A stretch of DNA of 64,000 nucleotides, from assembly GCA_026686845.1 (NCBI GenBank), contig JAIVEN010000024.1, forward strand, positions 6,125,501-6,189,500, read 5' to 3'. The translations under genes were made by a program, and so were the position numbers. Under the pieces are notes generated by a model, which was not told the DNA's origin, did no database searches, and saw only the letters and a list, made by a program, of their open reading frames with translations. This DNA is from Adenanthera pavonina. Taxonomy: Eukaryota > Streptophyta > Magnoliopsida > Fabales > Fabaceae. Below are positions 34,829 to 48,116 of this stretch, in pieces (within the stretch, counting starts at the first letter, position 1; each line of letters starts with the position of its first letter).

Positions 34829-37787
34829 TGTAACACCTTAAATTAGGGCTCATTTCCTATATTATAGATCATTTTAGATGCCTTTCATCATGATTTAGAG
34901 ACTAGAATCATAATATAATAAAAATAGAATTTTTTCAAAATTCGGGGTATTGTTCATTTGGAAATTTCCATTTTACCCGATGAATTTTGAAAATTCATAA
35001 CTAAATCTAGAAAACTTATATTGAGGTGATTCAAGTCTCTAAAATTTTATTAAATTCAGATATACATGGAAAAAATATAAAAAAGTATCTTCATTGGGCC
35101 AATTTGTATAGTAAATTTCGTGGACTTTACTATTTATTTGGTCATTTTTCTACCTTCCAATTTTCTAACCTCAAATTTGAAAAATCATATTTCATTCTAT
35201 TCATAACCAAATTATGCATACTCTATGTCATTTAAAATCTATATATGTCTACTTATAGAGAAAGTTTTCTTATACATTTATTTTACTTACACAGGACATA
35301 ACTTTAACTTAAATTGTGAAGGGTTAGAATTCTACTGTTACTATGACAGTTTTGGAAAAACTTACATATCTCTTGTTCTATAGCTCCAATCACTTCCAAA
35401 TCAGTGGCATATGGATCCTAAGACATATATATTTTTATAAATAAAAGCCACTAAATTTTTGGATCTCTATAAGATTTTATGTTATCTTTTGAATTTTTCA
35501 GTACTTAACTTTTAGTTTCTAGTTTTCCCAATATTATCCTATTCTGAACCCTAACTTTGAAAATTCACCATTAATTGTACACAACTCCAAATGGGGTGAA
35601 TTAGGTGTCATTTTAAATCTTGAGATGCCCTCTATCTGGTGTAAAAATACCATAAACCTAACCTCACATTAATTATAGAAAAAGGTGAACTAAATAGACA
35701 AATTTGGAAAATATCCTGTTTCAATCTATATTGCAATTTAGTTGCCAAAACCCTTGCAAATGAACTCATTTTGGCATGAAACTTGGTAGAACATAACTTA
35801 ATATCACAATATCCAGAACTAGAAATTCTCATACATTTTCTACAACATCAACATAATATTCACTATTTTACAATTTCATACAAAAGTAAGACACCAATAA
35901 CTATTCACATTATAACATAATGGCTTGCGACATCATCCACTCATCATTAGTTTCTCCATGATATTAGCTCCTTCCTTAGCCCTTTTTCCATTGCTTTCTT
36001 ATCATGGTTAGTCATTAAGGAGGAATGAGATTCAAAGAATCTCAGTAGCATTATCCAGTCATATACATATATCATCACATTTCATATAGATGATCAAGTA
36101 AACTCATCAATTCATATAATACTATAACAGTTTTATAAAAATTTTGGCAGAGTTTTGTTTTGTAAATTGGGCATTTCGGAGCTTCAAGCCCTTTTAAACA
36201 ACTCAACCAACAATCAATGGACATCACAAAAAATTAATCATGGCATCAAACAAGTCATAGAGTTCATAAACATTCACAAGACAATATAATGCATATAATG
36301 GAAAAATGCTACCTGTATGCTTCCACTTGCTTTTCCTTTGAGTTGTACCTCTTCCAAACACTTCTCCAAGCTTTCTTAGGCTTCCTCAAACCTAAACATA
36401 TCATCAATTAGCTACTTAAGCCACTGATTCAAGGGATAGTTTCATAAAGTCCCAATTAAAACCCTAAAATTTTATTTTCTTCTCCTTTGGCTTTTTCTTG
36501 AAATCAATACTTGTTCCTAAAGTTTTCCACCATGAGGAACTCATTTTTGCCATCAAAAACATGAAATTCCAAATCTAAATTGATACTCTATTCTGACCAA
36601 AAATATCAAGAAAAGGAGAGAAAATAATTTGTTTTGAAACTCACCCAACTACTTCTAAAATCAGGTCCTAGGTTGTTAGTTTGGTGTTTCTCCTAGGTTT
36701 GTTACATCAAAATCCATTCCTTGCTTCCTCTAGGGTTTGGCCAAAATATTAACATGGAAAGGGGAAGAGGAAGACTCCAAGAAAATAAGCTTAACTACTT
36801 AAAATTATATGCTCAGTATTAGGAATCACTTACCAAATCCTTGAATTCTTGGATCATCAACTTTGTCTTCTCTTTGTCTTCTTCTTTCTCTCTTTTCTTT
36901 CTTTCTTTCTTGTGTTTTGTCTCTTTCCTTTTGCAGCTGGAAGTGTCGGTCAGAATGAGGGTGAAAGAGAGGAATTATGTGCCCTAATTAGCTTACTAAT
37001 TGCACAACTAACCTTAATCACTTTTTGGTCCAAAAGTCAAAAACTTCCTTTACAAGTTTTTCGCCAAAAATTCATGACTTCCTTAAGAAGTTCTTGGCCA
37101 AAAATTCCAGCTGCTCACACACCTAGGGAGAGTGTTTTAAGTGTCCAAAATTGCTTAATTTTTCCTGGTCCAGATATATCCTGAACTGGGTAATTTTTAA
37201 CTGTACTGATAAAACTACTTTTTATAGTAAATTAGCATTTTTGGGCTACAAGGCTATTCCAATTTTATTCTTATATTTCCTTAATTATCATGTCCCAAAT
37301 GGTCTCTATGTATGGCCCATATCCTGTCCTGGTTACCTTTTAATCATTAGTGGGGCCCACAGTTTACTTTATCGGTTTACTATTACTTTTAGACACTTGG
37401 CAACGATTATTTCTTTATTCTTTAATATTAACCCTCATTGCCATATACCATTGGACTTCTCTCATCGAGGGCTTTGTTTTGACAGTAAATTTACATATTT
37501 ATAAAATTACCCCTAACCCGGGATTTAAATTACAATTTCTGAAACTTTTGGGTCATCAGGTGTAATTTTCCCGAAGGCATTTCTATTCCTTCTCCACGTA
37601 ATATTTAATAATTTTGGGACATAGATGTCATTTTTATAATTCTCTAGAGAAAAAAATGTAATTTCTCATTTTTTCGCCTAACTGAGAAAAATGACCTCTT
37701 TGCCATTTTTCACGCAAAACAGTGTCTGCCTATTTCTGTAAATTTCCAATATATTTCTAGATATTTTAATTTTCTTAGGATGTTACA
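34829..37787 (-). repeat. Solo LTR A2 inserted in the S3 LTR
   Basis: TGTAACACCTTAAATTAGG to CTTAGGATGTTACA, 2959 bp, collinear with the element A LTR at 14994-18535. Flanks TAGAC (34824-34828) and CGGAC (37788-37792) are a diverged target duplication; the S3 5' LTR has the uninterrupted site GACAGACAAACTTTAG at 26151-26166. It holds the hairpin at 36027-36043. Confidence 0.88.
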
Positions 37788-37792
37788 CGGAC

Positions 37793-38840
37793 AAATTTTG
37801 GTTTTGAAAATTTGAACTTTAGAATGAAAACGTATAAGTCTGATAAGAGGTCTCTCTGATAGATAAACTTTGAAGGCTCAAAATTCGTATTTCGAAAAGA
37901 ACAACTTTTGGGTCATATTAAGTTGCTCACTGATAGAAAAATTTTGGACCCCAAAAATTTGAATTTTGAGTGCACTGTAGCAATATGGAATAACTATTCA
38001 CACTTATCAGAAGCACTTTAAACTTGAAAATTCGTATGTTTTAACTTGGGAAATATTTATCAATATCAAAATTCAAATTTCACCCTTAAATAGATGAACT
38101 TTGAAGTTCAAAGTTAAAGTCTTTAACTTATGGTTTCTACGAAATTCGTCTGTTAACATTCCAAAATTCAAACTTTAGATGTCAGACGCATTAAATGTGG
38201 TTGGTGAAGGGCTAGTTTTACAAATTAACTATTAGGTAACATCTCTAATGACTAGATCTTATCTCTAACATATAATTAAGACATAAATCTATAAATAGAA
38301 CTCCATTTGAAGGTATGGGTAACAAAATTATGTTGTATATATTGAAACTCTATCAAAATTATTAGACAAAACCTTCTACTCTTTCACACTTTATTTATTG
38401 CACTTCAATTGTCAAGCATACTCTATATTAGAGAGTTTCTCTTGTTGTAAATAATCTTATTCTCATCTGGAAGAAAGATTTTCTTATGAAGGGATTTCAC
38501 AAGGGATTTAGGAAGCACTTAGCTAGAATGCAGAGTGAGAATCTGTAAGCTCTTAGAACAGAGCACAAGGTTGTACTGTGGCATTGAAAGGAGCCCACTG
38601 AATTTTTGCAAAATAGTGGAAAATCTCAACTGATAGCTTGAGAACTGGACATAGGTCAAGAGGAAAAGACCAAACTAGGATAAATCTTTGTGTCCTTCCT
38701 TCCTCTACCTTACTTAGTACTCTAGTACATTCTGTACTTTGTTTTTTTGCAACTTTTGCTTTCACTGCACTTTTGTAATTTTGCAAAAAATTTCAAACTT
38801 CCCAATTTACCCCCCTCTTGGGAAGCCAACAGACCTAACA
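37793..38840 (+). repeat. 3' LTR of S3, second part
   Basis: It continues the LTR after A2 and ends CAACAGACCTAACA. TATA box at 38289-38297. Confidence 0.88.
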
Positions 38841-40022
38841 TGATGTAGACCCCTGTATTATGGTTTTACTCCCTGTATTTACTCATAAGTGACTAATTCT
38901 GTTCACTTTTTTCACTGCAACTTGGTTTTGTTTTCTTGAGAGGCAAAAGATTTGAAATAACACTATGGATGTTGTGCTTCATTGTTGTAAAGCAACCTCT
39001 AGTCATGTCTTAAGTGGGTGATTAAGGGAATATTGTGTTGAAATAGAATGTTTCCGGAAGCTTTTGATTGGACTATTCTTTTTGTTACACCCATAACTTC
39101 ATAGTGGCTCTGGAATTATGAGAAGTCTTGTTTCAATTTAGGACATCATTGGGCATAGTATCAAGACTAGTCGTGCTCTGTGTGAGACTGGGTGCTAGAT
39201 TTTGAAAATAGGTTTCTAGACTTATTGGGGTTATTGTGGCTATTGAGTCCATGTCAATCTCACATTTTGCTAGGTTTTGCAGGTGATCTTAATATGTTAT
39301 ATGTTCATGAAACTTGGTTCGAAAAAAGCATGAAAGCCAATAGGCTAGTTCAAAATAGGTAGGGTGTGGTATTGTTGTTCAACATGTTGTTTCATAATAT
39401 GATTGTACAATTATATTGAAATAGTTTGGTGATTTGTTCACAAATTTATTTCATTTTTTGATATTGTGAAATTCATTCATCATCTTTGTGTTCTAGTTTT
39501 CGTTTCTGAAAGTTTTGTTCACAAATTGCTTACAATTTTTTGCAAATTAGTTATAAAATAATATTGTAAATTGCTTTTTACAAGTATATTTGTAATCTTA
39601 AAATGACATACCAATGTTCTGCAACCGAATTAAATCAATTGATCACTAATTAGTCCAAAAAGTTTATTTAGATTCAAGTTATTTTATGTTTTGGTCCATT
39701 TTTTGTTTGGGTTAAATTTTAAAAGAAAAAATTCAGGGAAAAGACAAGACAAGATGTGACAGTCTTCCAACTCAGTCTCACCCTGGTCTCATTAACCTGG
39801 TCTTGTATGGTCTTAGGCTAGACTGGGTGGCACTGATCCTCTAGCTCTAATTCTGTAACTAGTCCTATACAAGACTGAGCATTGAGTTGAATACCAACCT
39901 GGTCTTGCTCAGTCTTTAATCAGCCCTAATGAGCAATATTGCTCTTGCTATAAGGAAGAGAAGAAAAGAAACATAAATGACATAAACGCAAATATTCTCA
40001 TTATTTTTCATCCTTAAATTCT
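38841..40022. other. Unassigned stretch
   Basis: No recognisable gene. Around 39760-39930 there are repeated words (AACCTGGTCTTG twice, CAACTCAGTCT and its near-inverse AGACTGAGCATTGAGTTG) that could be a small degraded transposon; not assignable. Confidence 0.35.
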
Positions 40023-41083
40023 TTAATCATGATTTTCAAAGAAGTCAGCAACTTGCAAATGAGTTATGCCAATGCCATTAATATCATCATATCCATCAAG
40101 GCAATTGAGATTATCACCTTTGTATGCAAAATTTGCCTCAACATCTTCATTTTGATAAATTAAATTTGTTTCCACATTTTTCCATTCTTTTTTATGGAGG
40201 CTTGATAAAGCTTTACCAGATGATTAAGCGTAGGACAAATACATGACCATTGCCATTTCATACCACATTTAAAACATCGATTTTTTGTGGTTTTTGGAGG
40301 GTTACTTGAACCACTTTTGTCTCTTTTTTGCCCTTCATTATTTTTTTTTTCTTTTGGTGGTCATTGTGATTATAATTGTTGCCACCACCATCACAATACT
40401 GGTAATTATTGCACCCCTACCACGACCACAGCCTCTACCATGACCATGATCATGATGATGGCAATTGTTATGCATTGTCACATTTGCTTTTGGGAATGAA
40501 GCAGATCCTATTGGATGAATCTCATGATTTTTCATTAAAAGATTGTTATTTTATTTAGCCACAAGAAGACATGAGATTAGTTTAGAGTGCTTTTTAAAAC
40601 CTTTTTCAATATATTACTGCTATAAGAGCACATTTGAAGCATGAAAAATTGAAAACGCTTTCTTCAATAAGTCTTCACAAGTTATTTTTTCACCATACAA
40701 TTTCAATTGAGAGCTTATTTTGAAAAGTGTTGAATTATAATCATTCATAGTTTTAAAATCTTGTAAAGGCCAATGCATTCATTCATAATGAGTTTTGGGA
40801 AAAATCATTATTTTCTGATAATCATACATTTCTTTCAGATTATTCTATAATTCAAGCAAATCTTTTACTATTAGATATTTTGCTTTCAATCCTTTGTGCA
40901 AATAATGGCAAAGAAAAATCATTGCATTGGTCTTTTCTTGATTAGTTGCCTCATTTTCTGGAAAAATTGCCTCTCCTTTGCCATTGGCATTTAAGTGAAT
41001 TTTAGCATCTAATGCTTAAGTCAAATAGTTTTTTCCTATTATATCAAGGTCTATGAACTCGCGTTTAGTGAGATTTGCATAGT
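40023..41083 (-). pseudogene. Gag-only retroelement pseudogene (UBN2 type)
   Basis: The minus strand reads ANLTKREFIDLDIIGKNYL, then AMIFLCHYLHKGLKAKYLIV, LLELxNNLKEMYDYQKIMIF, FKTMNDYNSTLFKISSQLKL and KHSKLISCLLVA, followed by a Gly/Arg-rich HGHGRGCGRGRG patch. A degraded zinc knuckle CFKCGMKWQWSCICPTLNHL and LVKLYQASIKK come next. After a frameshift it ends GIGITHLQVADFFENHD. This order is the common plant gag-like family that occurs without pol. Premature stops (YLT*, LEL*, YE*, LL*) and at least two frameshifts disable it. The start is damaged (TATGCAAAT where ATGGCAAAT is expected). Confidence 0.85.
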
Positions 41084-41269
41084 TCAAACTAAAACAACAA
41101 TAACAATTGGGTTTAATTATAAATATAAAGTGTAGAAAAAGAATTAGCTATTTCAATTCAATCACAGCATAGCAATATATATAAATTAACAAATAATTGT
41201 CATCAATTCTAAAATTTATCAAGTAAATATATATATCTAATTGGAGATTTAAATAAGGCATATTTTATG
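41084..41269. other. Flank of gag-only element
   Basis: AT-rich, probably the 5' leader or LTR of the gag-only element; no ends could be fixed. Confidence 0.35.
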
Positions 41270-43763
41270 AATTCTAGCAAATAATGCACTATCTTAAATT
41301 TCTCTGATTATTAAATAATGTAGAATGACAAAATGAATGACACCTAAAAATGTGTCGAAAATATCAAAAAACAAAGAGAGACAAAAATGGATGATAAAAG
41401 GCAAAAATATTATTTTTCCAAATTATAACTGAAAAATAGAAAATTACATTTTTGTCTATAGGGATTAAATATTTGCAATTTGGTCATTTAAGAAGAAAAA
41501 ATCACATGGGAGTTGTTGTATGAAAAAGTTTTAGGGAAAATTATAACAATGACTTGAAAGTTTCAAAAATTATAAATTTATTCTGATTAAGGGCATTTTT
41601 GTAAATATGTAAAATTATAATCAGAATGAAGCTCTTGACAAGTCTAGCCCAATGGAATACTGTATGGAAGTTAGTTAGATAAAAATGATTTTATGTGGGC
41701 ATAAAAAATAATAGGTTAATTTTATGCCGATTAAATGTTATTTTGTACCACAAAAAAAGCAATGCAATATCTAAGAAAGTAAATGGACCCTTCCCAAATA
41801 TATTTTGGGTCAAGATAATGATGTTGGTCCAAAAGTAATTTTTATATAATCATGTACAAATTTAATGATAATTAAGGTAAGAGTAATTAAATGGTGTAGG
41901 TAAAATTAATCGATAAAGGGTATTTTGGTATATTAGAATTATTGAAGTAATTTTTGACCAAACATAGGATGAAACACGTCTAAAAATTAGACAGGACACC
42001 ATGGGAATTACTTGAAAAGCTTTTGATAAAGAAACCAAAGATTAAGAAAAAAAATTAACCATGATTTAACTTTTATTTGATATCTTTCATCTAAGCTTTC
42101 AGTTAAGCCTTGGTTAAGATTTCTTCTTCACCTTATTCATGTCTGAAATAGCAAGAGTAAGAGTGCGAGAGAGAACAAAAATAAGAGTGAAGAAGAGAGA
42201 AGCAAGAAGCTATAGTTGGCTCAAGTGTTCAAGGTAAGTTTCTATGGCTATTATCTTGTACATTTTTGTGTTTAAGAGTGTTCTATGGAATATTTTCTTT
42301 ATTCCTCTCACTTTGAGGTTCAACCATGAAAATCCTAGAGAGAGAAAGTTCAGCTATGGCAAAATAAAAGCATGGAAAAGCTTAGAATAGGTGAGACATA
42401 CAAGGATGTACAAGTGGTTTGAAGTTTGATGAAACAAATATTTTCCTAAAATGTTTCGTAATTTTCGGCTAGACCTAGGGTTATTCCTAGAGTTGGAATT
42501 TCAACTTTTGACCCCCAAAAATAGATTCCTTGGGTCTAAAATAGGTTAGGACAAGTATGTTGTATAAGAAAATACCAAAGTATAGTTAGATGGAATTTTC
42601 GGTTCAAGTAGGCCACTTTGTGAATGAGGTTGTGTTATCAATGGCTAATGGCCCCATTATATGATGTTATATGGTTCCAAGAAGTGGTACAAGACTAAAG
42701 GAAGTGTACAAGAAGTTTTGAAAAGTTTGGAAAACCCAAAGGTAGCTAATTACTGTCTTATATTATCATACTTTATTTTTCATGATTTTGTGATGATGCC
42801 TTGTATTTGAATGATTGGTTTGTGATTTTATTGCATTGTTGTGTAGTTATTTTGAAGGGTCTTGTGACCCTAGGATATTTATTTTACAAAGAATTACCAT
42901 GCCAAAATTTTTATGGAATATAATGGCATTATTGTTTTATTGATTTCTAATGATGATTTTAGGAATGGTTGATGATAATGTATGCATACTTGGGTGTAAC
43001 TGCTTAAATTCTTTGAATCTCGTTCCTTTCCAAATGTCTAACCATTTTAGGTCCAAGTCATGGCAAGGTTGCCCAAGACGGGAAAGCAAAGGAGAAGTAA
43101 GCTATTGATTTAGATGAATTTGTTATCTTTGATGATATGCATGGAGTATTTATACAAATTAATGTGTATGGTATTGGGGTTGTACCTTCATGTGATAATG
43201 TCACTTTAGATCCAATATGATGTTGTATGTAGGGTCATGACAAGTTATGGTCATATTTGTACATATTAGTATGTATTTTGCAAAGTTTGAGAATGTAATG
43301 ACCACTGTTGTGAAATTCATGTGTTGTACAGATCTTCCATGTTTAATGTGTGAGTGTTTTATATGGTTGAAAACTAGATAGGAAGAGCTTTATGTAGACA
43401 CAAAGATTACTTAATTGGGATTTGTATGTGATTTATTGTGATTTTTCAAAATTATGGTCAGTTAAAGAAATTTTGGAAAATGACCATTGTGACAGTGACA
43501 TTTAGATGAATTTACTATATAAATTAGCCTAACAAATACTCAGTTGCTTATTTTTACTGTGAAGAGAATCTTTTAGCTACTTTAAGAGGCTTGAATCACT
43601 CTAAAATTATTTTTGTAGAATTAGTTATGAATTTTCAAAGTTTGTTAACCAGATTATTTTAAAAATTTTGTTTTTGATTTAAATTAATTCAAGCTTCTCT
43701 TTAAGTATAAAGGGACTCCATAATGGTTTAATACATAGAAAATGGACTAATATGAGGTGTGAG
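41270..43763 (+). repeat. LTR B4 (solo, left end uncertain)
   Basis: It follows B1 in order on the same strand: the AATTATAACAATGACTTGAAAG block (41540s), CATGTACAAATTTAATGATAAT, GGTCTAAAATAGGTTAGGAC near 42530 and TGAAGGGTCTTGTGACCC near 42855. It ends at about 43763 (TATGAGGTGTGAGA, a decayed TATGAGGTGTTACA). A weakened hairpin lies at 43004-43021. Confidence 0.7.
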
Positions 43764-43919
43764 AAATAATACCAACAATAAAAATAACTACTTGTAACAA
43801 AATTTTATGAAACTGAAATAATGATATGAGGGGACAAATTAAAAAGTTAAATTACATACTAAATAAACAGCAAAATCAACAACAAATTTCACACTAAATT
43901 TAATAAACAACATAATTGA

Positions 43920-44704
43920 ATCTATATAATTGTGTGTGTGACCTATAATGTTTATTATTCATAAAATGTCTTTTGTCAAGTGTTCCTGTGAATTGTTATA
44001 ATTGTGCTTCTAGTGTATGCTGCTCAATGATTTTTCTTAATATTTTCCCATCACATTGTATGAGAATTGAAATCAGAAAAGTTTAGATAAGTCACACCTT
44101 TATATAACAAGCTAGACTTTCCTTCTTTAAAAATTAAAAACATATTACTGTAGTTCTGCTAGACTTTTCCTCTGTAATGGAGTTTAGGTTGTCCTAAAAC
44201 TTTTCAATGCTTAGATATTTGTAGTTTTTTGGCCTTCTACCATGATGTTACATATTGCTTTCTTTTGTGTATAAAGAGCTAGAATATGTGAATTCCTCAC
44301 TAGTTTCTACTAATTTTTTATCATGCATTGGAGCTTAGGCAATCTTAATACAAGTCCCTTCAATGCTTAGAATTGAACCAAAATATTAGCCTTTCAATTT
44401 GTTATCAATCTTTAGTTATGATGGTGCCTTTAGTGAGTCCTTCCATAATCTTGTTACTCTAAATGTTTGTGCAAGCCCTAGAAGTCAATAATTAGATTGT
44501 TGTTTGACTTGCATTAATATATATATGTATATATGTTTGTGTCTATGACTTAGAATGTTTATTATTCTTAACATGTCTTTGGTCAAGTGTTCTTGTGAGT
44601 TGTTATAAATGTGTTTTTGGTGTATGCTGCTTAATGATTTTTCTTGTTAATATTTTCTCATCATACTGTATGAGAATTGAAATTGGAAATGTTTAGATAA
44701 GCCA
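43920..44704 (+). repeat. About 0.6 kb repeat unit, copies a and b
   Basis: The words TAGAATGTTTATTATTC, GTGCTTCTAGTGTATGCTGC, TTTAGATAAGTCACACC and AATTTGTTATCAATC recur in the same order. The first unit runs about 43926-44385; a second begins near 44386, is broken at 44704 by LTR E and resumes at 49256. A third copy is at 53036-53660. I do not recognise the source; it could be duplicated intron or intergenic DNA. Confidence 0.7.
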
Positions 44705-45393
44705 CGTAACACCTTAAATTTTAGGTACTTTTCCAATGAATATTACTTCATTTGGAAACAGTATAGAAGTTTTTGAGACCCTGAACTAACTAAAAACCTC
44801 AAAATATTAAAAACTATTCTTGTGCACTATTCATCCTTTTTGCACAGTAAACTTTGTAAATTCATAATTAAATACAAAAAATTATATCACTATGGTTTAA
44901 GTCTCTAAAAATAGCTTACTTCTTGACTTTTATGGGAAAAATACGAAACTGGAACTAAACCATATCAATTCATATAGTTTATTCATCCAATTTTACTATT
45001 CATTTCCTCTTCCAGTTTCTATTCATTTTTAAGCCGTGATTTTAAAAATTCATTCCTCATAATACGTATGGCCATTTCATGCATTCTTTACATTTTTGGA
45101 AATTTCTGTATGTCTATTTTCTAACCATTTTTATATTGTCTATTTATTCTATTTACACATACTAGAGCATTACAATGAATCAACAAGGGTCAGAGAAATC
45201 TTTTACAGGAAGAGTTTTGGTAAATTATGCATAATTTTCACTATATAACTTAAAGATACAGTCTCAATATGTTATACATAATTTTACATGAATTGCAAGA
45301 TGACATAGCATAATTTCATATAAAGCTTCCATCATCAAAATCCTTTTCCTTGCTCTTTGTTTCTCTTGCATTATTGCCATAACTTGCTCTTTA

Positions 45394-45815
45394 CAAAGTT
45401 CATCTGTTGCTAAAAGCTTCTTTCAGACACTTATGAAAATTCAAATTTTGCCAAACCAAAATTCGTCTGTCAGAGAAGCATCTCTTCAGACTTATTCAGT
45501 TTTAACTCGAAATTCGAATGTCCAAAGCCAAAGTTCGAATTTCCACCATGACAGTTCAATATAAACCTTTCAAACTTCGTCTGTTGGTAGGTGTTTTTCA
45601 AATATTCCATTATTTAACACAAAATCAAGGTTTTAAAACTTCTTTCCACCAAATCAAAGTCTTTTACTCAAATTAAAACAAACTAAACATCCTACAACAA
45701 ACTTTACACAGATTTCTCCAGGATTTTTTCACTTGAACTCTTTGAGCACCTTTGATATCTTTATTCCAAGTTCTTGAGAGTTGATTTGGAATCATCAAAA
45801 CTTCTTGATTCAACA
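45394..45815 (-). repeat. Sirevirus LTR fragment S4
   Basis: It matches about 24300-24727 of the S2 LTR, including array motifs (CGAAATTCGAATGTCC, AAATTCGTCTGTCAG) and the end CTTGATTCAACA. The left 1.2 kb of the LTR is missing. Confidence 0.85.
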
Positions 45816-48116
45816 CATGGGAAAAATGTTGAACAAGGAATTTACTTGGCCAACTTATACAGTAAATTCGTATTATATGCACTATAGCCATGGTCATTTT
45901 TGAAAATTTCTGATTATGACCATAATTTTGAAAAATCACCATAAATCATAAACAACTCCAAATTGAGTGATCTTTGTGTCTATGGAAAGCTACACATGTC
46001 TAGTTTTCATACACATAAAACACTCATACATTAAACATATAGAGGTATGTACAATACTTCGAATTCCCAACAGTGTTCAGAAAGGTCTCTTACATTCTTC
46101 TAGCTTTCCAAAATACACACTAATATATACATAAATAGCCATAACTTGCCTTCATCTTACATGATACTCCATAAGAACCTAGAGGAACATATTAACATGG
46201 AAACATAGCATGATTATGTCCCATAAGATTTTACATAATCTCTCATATAATAATATCAACCTAAGCATCATTATCTTGAACATTAACTTGCTTCTCCTTG
46301 CCTTTCCTTTCTTGGGTAATTTTGCCGTAACTTGAACCTAAAATTTGTTAGACATTTGGAAAGGGGTGAGATTCAAAGAATCTTAGTAGTAACTACCATC
46401 ATGCACACATATCATCATATATATTGCAAGTATTCATCTAAAAGCACATCAAACACGCAATCAAATCATTTTGGCATAACTATTTTATAAAAATTTTGGG
46501 CATTACTTCCCCTAGTATTTGGACATATCTAGGGTCACATTACCCTTCAAAAAATCCAACCAACAATGCCAAATCATCACAAGACAACATTCCAAACATT
46601 AAACACAATATTCAAACCAAGCAACATCAATGACAATACATAAGCATAGATAGGTGAGTTAACTACCTTTGAGCTTTCCAATAGTCTCCAAGCTTTACAA
46701 ACCCTTTCCTTAATCTTCTAACACTCCTTTGGATCCTATAGCATCATAAAATAATGCCATTAACCACTAATTATCCAATTTCATTTACAAAGTACTTATT
46801 TGAACTAAAATTTGCACTTTGTTATCCATCATGCATTCCTTGTACAACATACTTGTTCTAACCTATTTTGGACCCAAGGAATCCATTTTTGAGCTCAAGA
46901 ACTTGAAATTCCCTTCCTATAATGAACCCTAATTAGGCAGAAAATTACCATAAATCATAGAAAAATAACTAACCGATTAATTTGTAATCTAACAACACAT
47001 TCTTGCACCTTATGGCCTATATGATACTTTTTATGGTTTAGTTTCTCCATGCCCTCATTTTCTCTCTCTACTCTCTCTCTAAGCTGAAACTTTGAGTGGA
47101 AAAATAGGAGAGAATAAACCATAAAACTCTTCCAAATTAAAGATTACACAAGATTATGGCCATAAGATATTACCTTGAAGTTTTGGGACAAATCTTGTGA
47201 TTTTCTCTTCTTCCTTTGGCTACCACAAAGTCATAGCTTCTCTCCCTCTTTTTCCACTATTTCTGTTGTGAAAATGGTTGAGGATGATGACCAAGATGGC
47301 TTAAATGATAAATATATAATAATAAGTAAGTTTAGTTAATAATTAAAGTAACTTGAGTTACTTTTTGGTAAAAGCTTTTCCAAAATTTCCTTCATATCCC
47401 ATGGCATGTTTTAGATGTGTCTTAACTTATTTTTGGTCAAAAATTACTTCAATTATTTAAATGGACCAAAATACCCTTTACCGATTACATTTACCCGTAC
47501 TGATTAAGTATTTTTGCTAAATTGTCATTAAATTGGTACAGGATTATCCAATCATTACTTTTGGTCTAAAGTCATTATCTAGACCCAAAATATATTTTAA
47601 CAAGATCCAATCATTGTCCTTGGATTAATACTGCTTTTTCCTGCAGTCTAAATTGACTTTTATCGGGTAAAATATTAATATTAAATCCTAATCACCAAAT
47701 AAATATGATTTTGACCTTAATAAATTCCATTCTATATTTCATTGGGTCTAACTCATTGAGAGCTTCATTTTGACTATAATTTTTCATATTTACAAAAATG
47801 CCCTTGACTCGGGCTAATTTATAATTTTTAAAACTTTCAGGTCATCAGGTGTAATTTGCCCCAAAATTCACAAACTTTTCTTCCACCCCTCTCTGTATCC
47901 ACCGACTTAAATTTTTTTTATTATTATTATTTATTTCTTTTTCCTTTTTTTTCCTTCTAGGGGAAAAATATCATTTTTTTCATTTTTCTTTTCAATTGAG
48001 ATAATTGATCTCTTTGTCCTATTTCATACCAAATGATGCATACTAATTTTTGCAAATTCTTTATAGATTTCAAAATATTAAGCCTTGAATATCCATAAAA
48101 ATTTCAGGATGTTACA
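45816..48116 (-). repeat. LTR B3, truncated at its left
   Basis: It is the reverse complement of most of B1: CATGGGAAAAATGTTGAAC at the left corresponds to the region near 22150, and the right end ATTTCAGGATGTTACA to the B1 start. Hairpin at 46368-46384. Confidence 0.82.

Larger units (their letters stand above)
25826..38840 (+). mobile_element. Sirevirus S3, old and defective, with nested LTR
   Basis: Plus sense: truncated 5' LTR, PBS, gag and pol pseudogenes with a large internal deletion, a motif-rich leader, broken extra ORF, three PPT-like tracts, and a 3' LTR split by solo LTR A2. Many TGG and CAA/CAG codons have become stops, as expected from cytosine deamination of methylated DNA. 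Confidence 0.9.

Noticed and set aside
40338..40535. His/Gly/Arg-rich small protein (HGHGRGCGRGRG)
   Set aside because: It is the glycine/arginine-rich linker of the gag-only pseudogene, not a separate gene.
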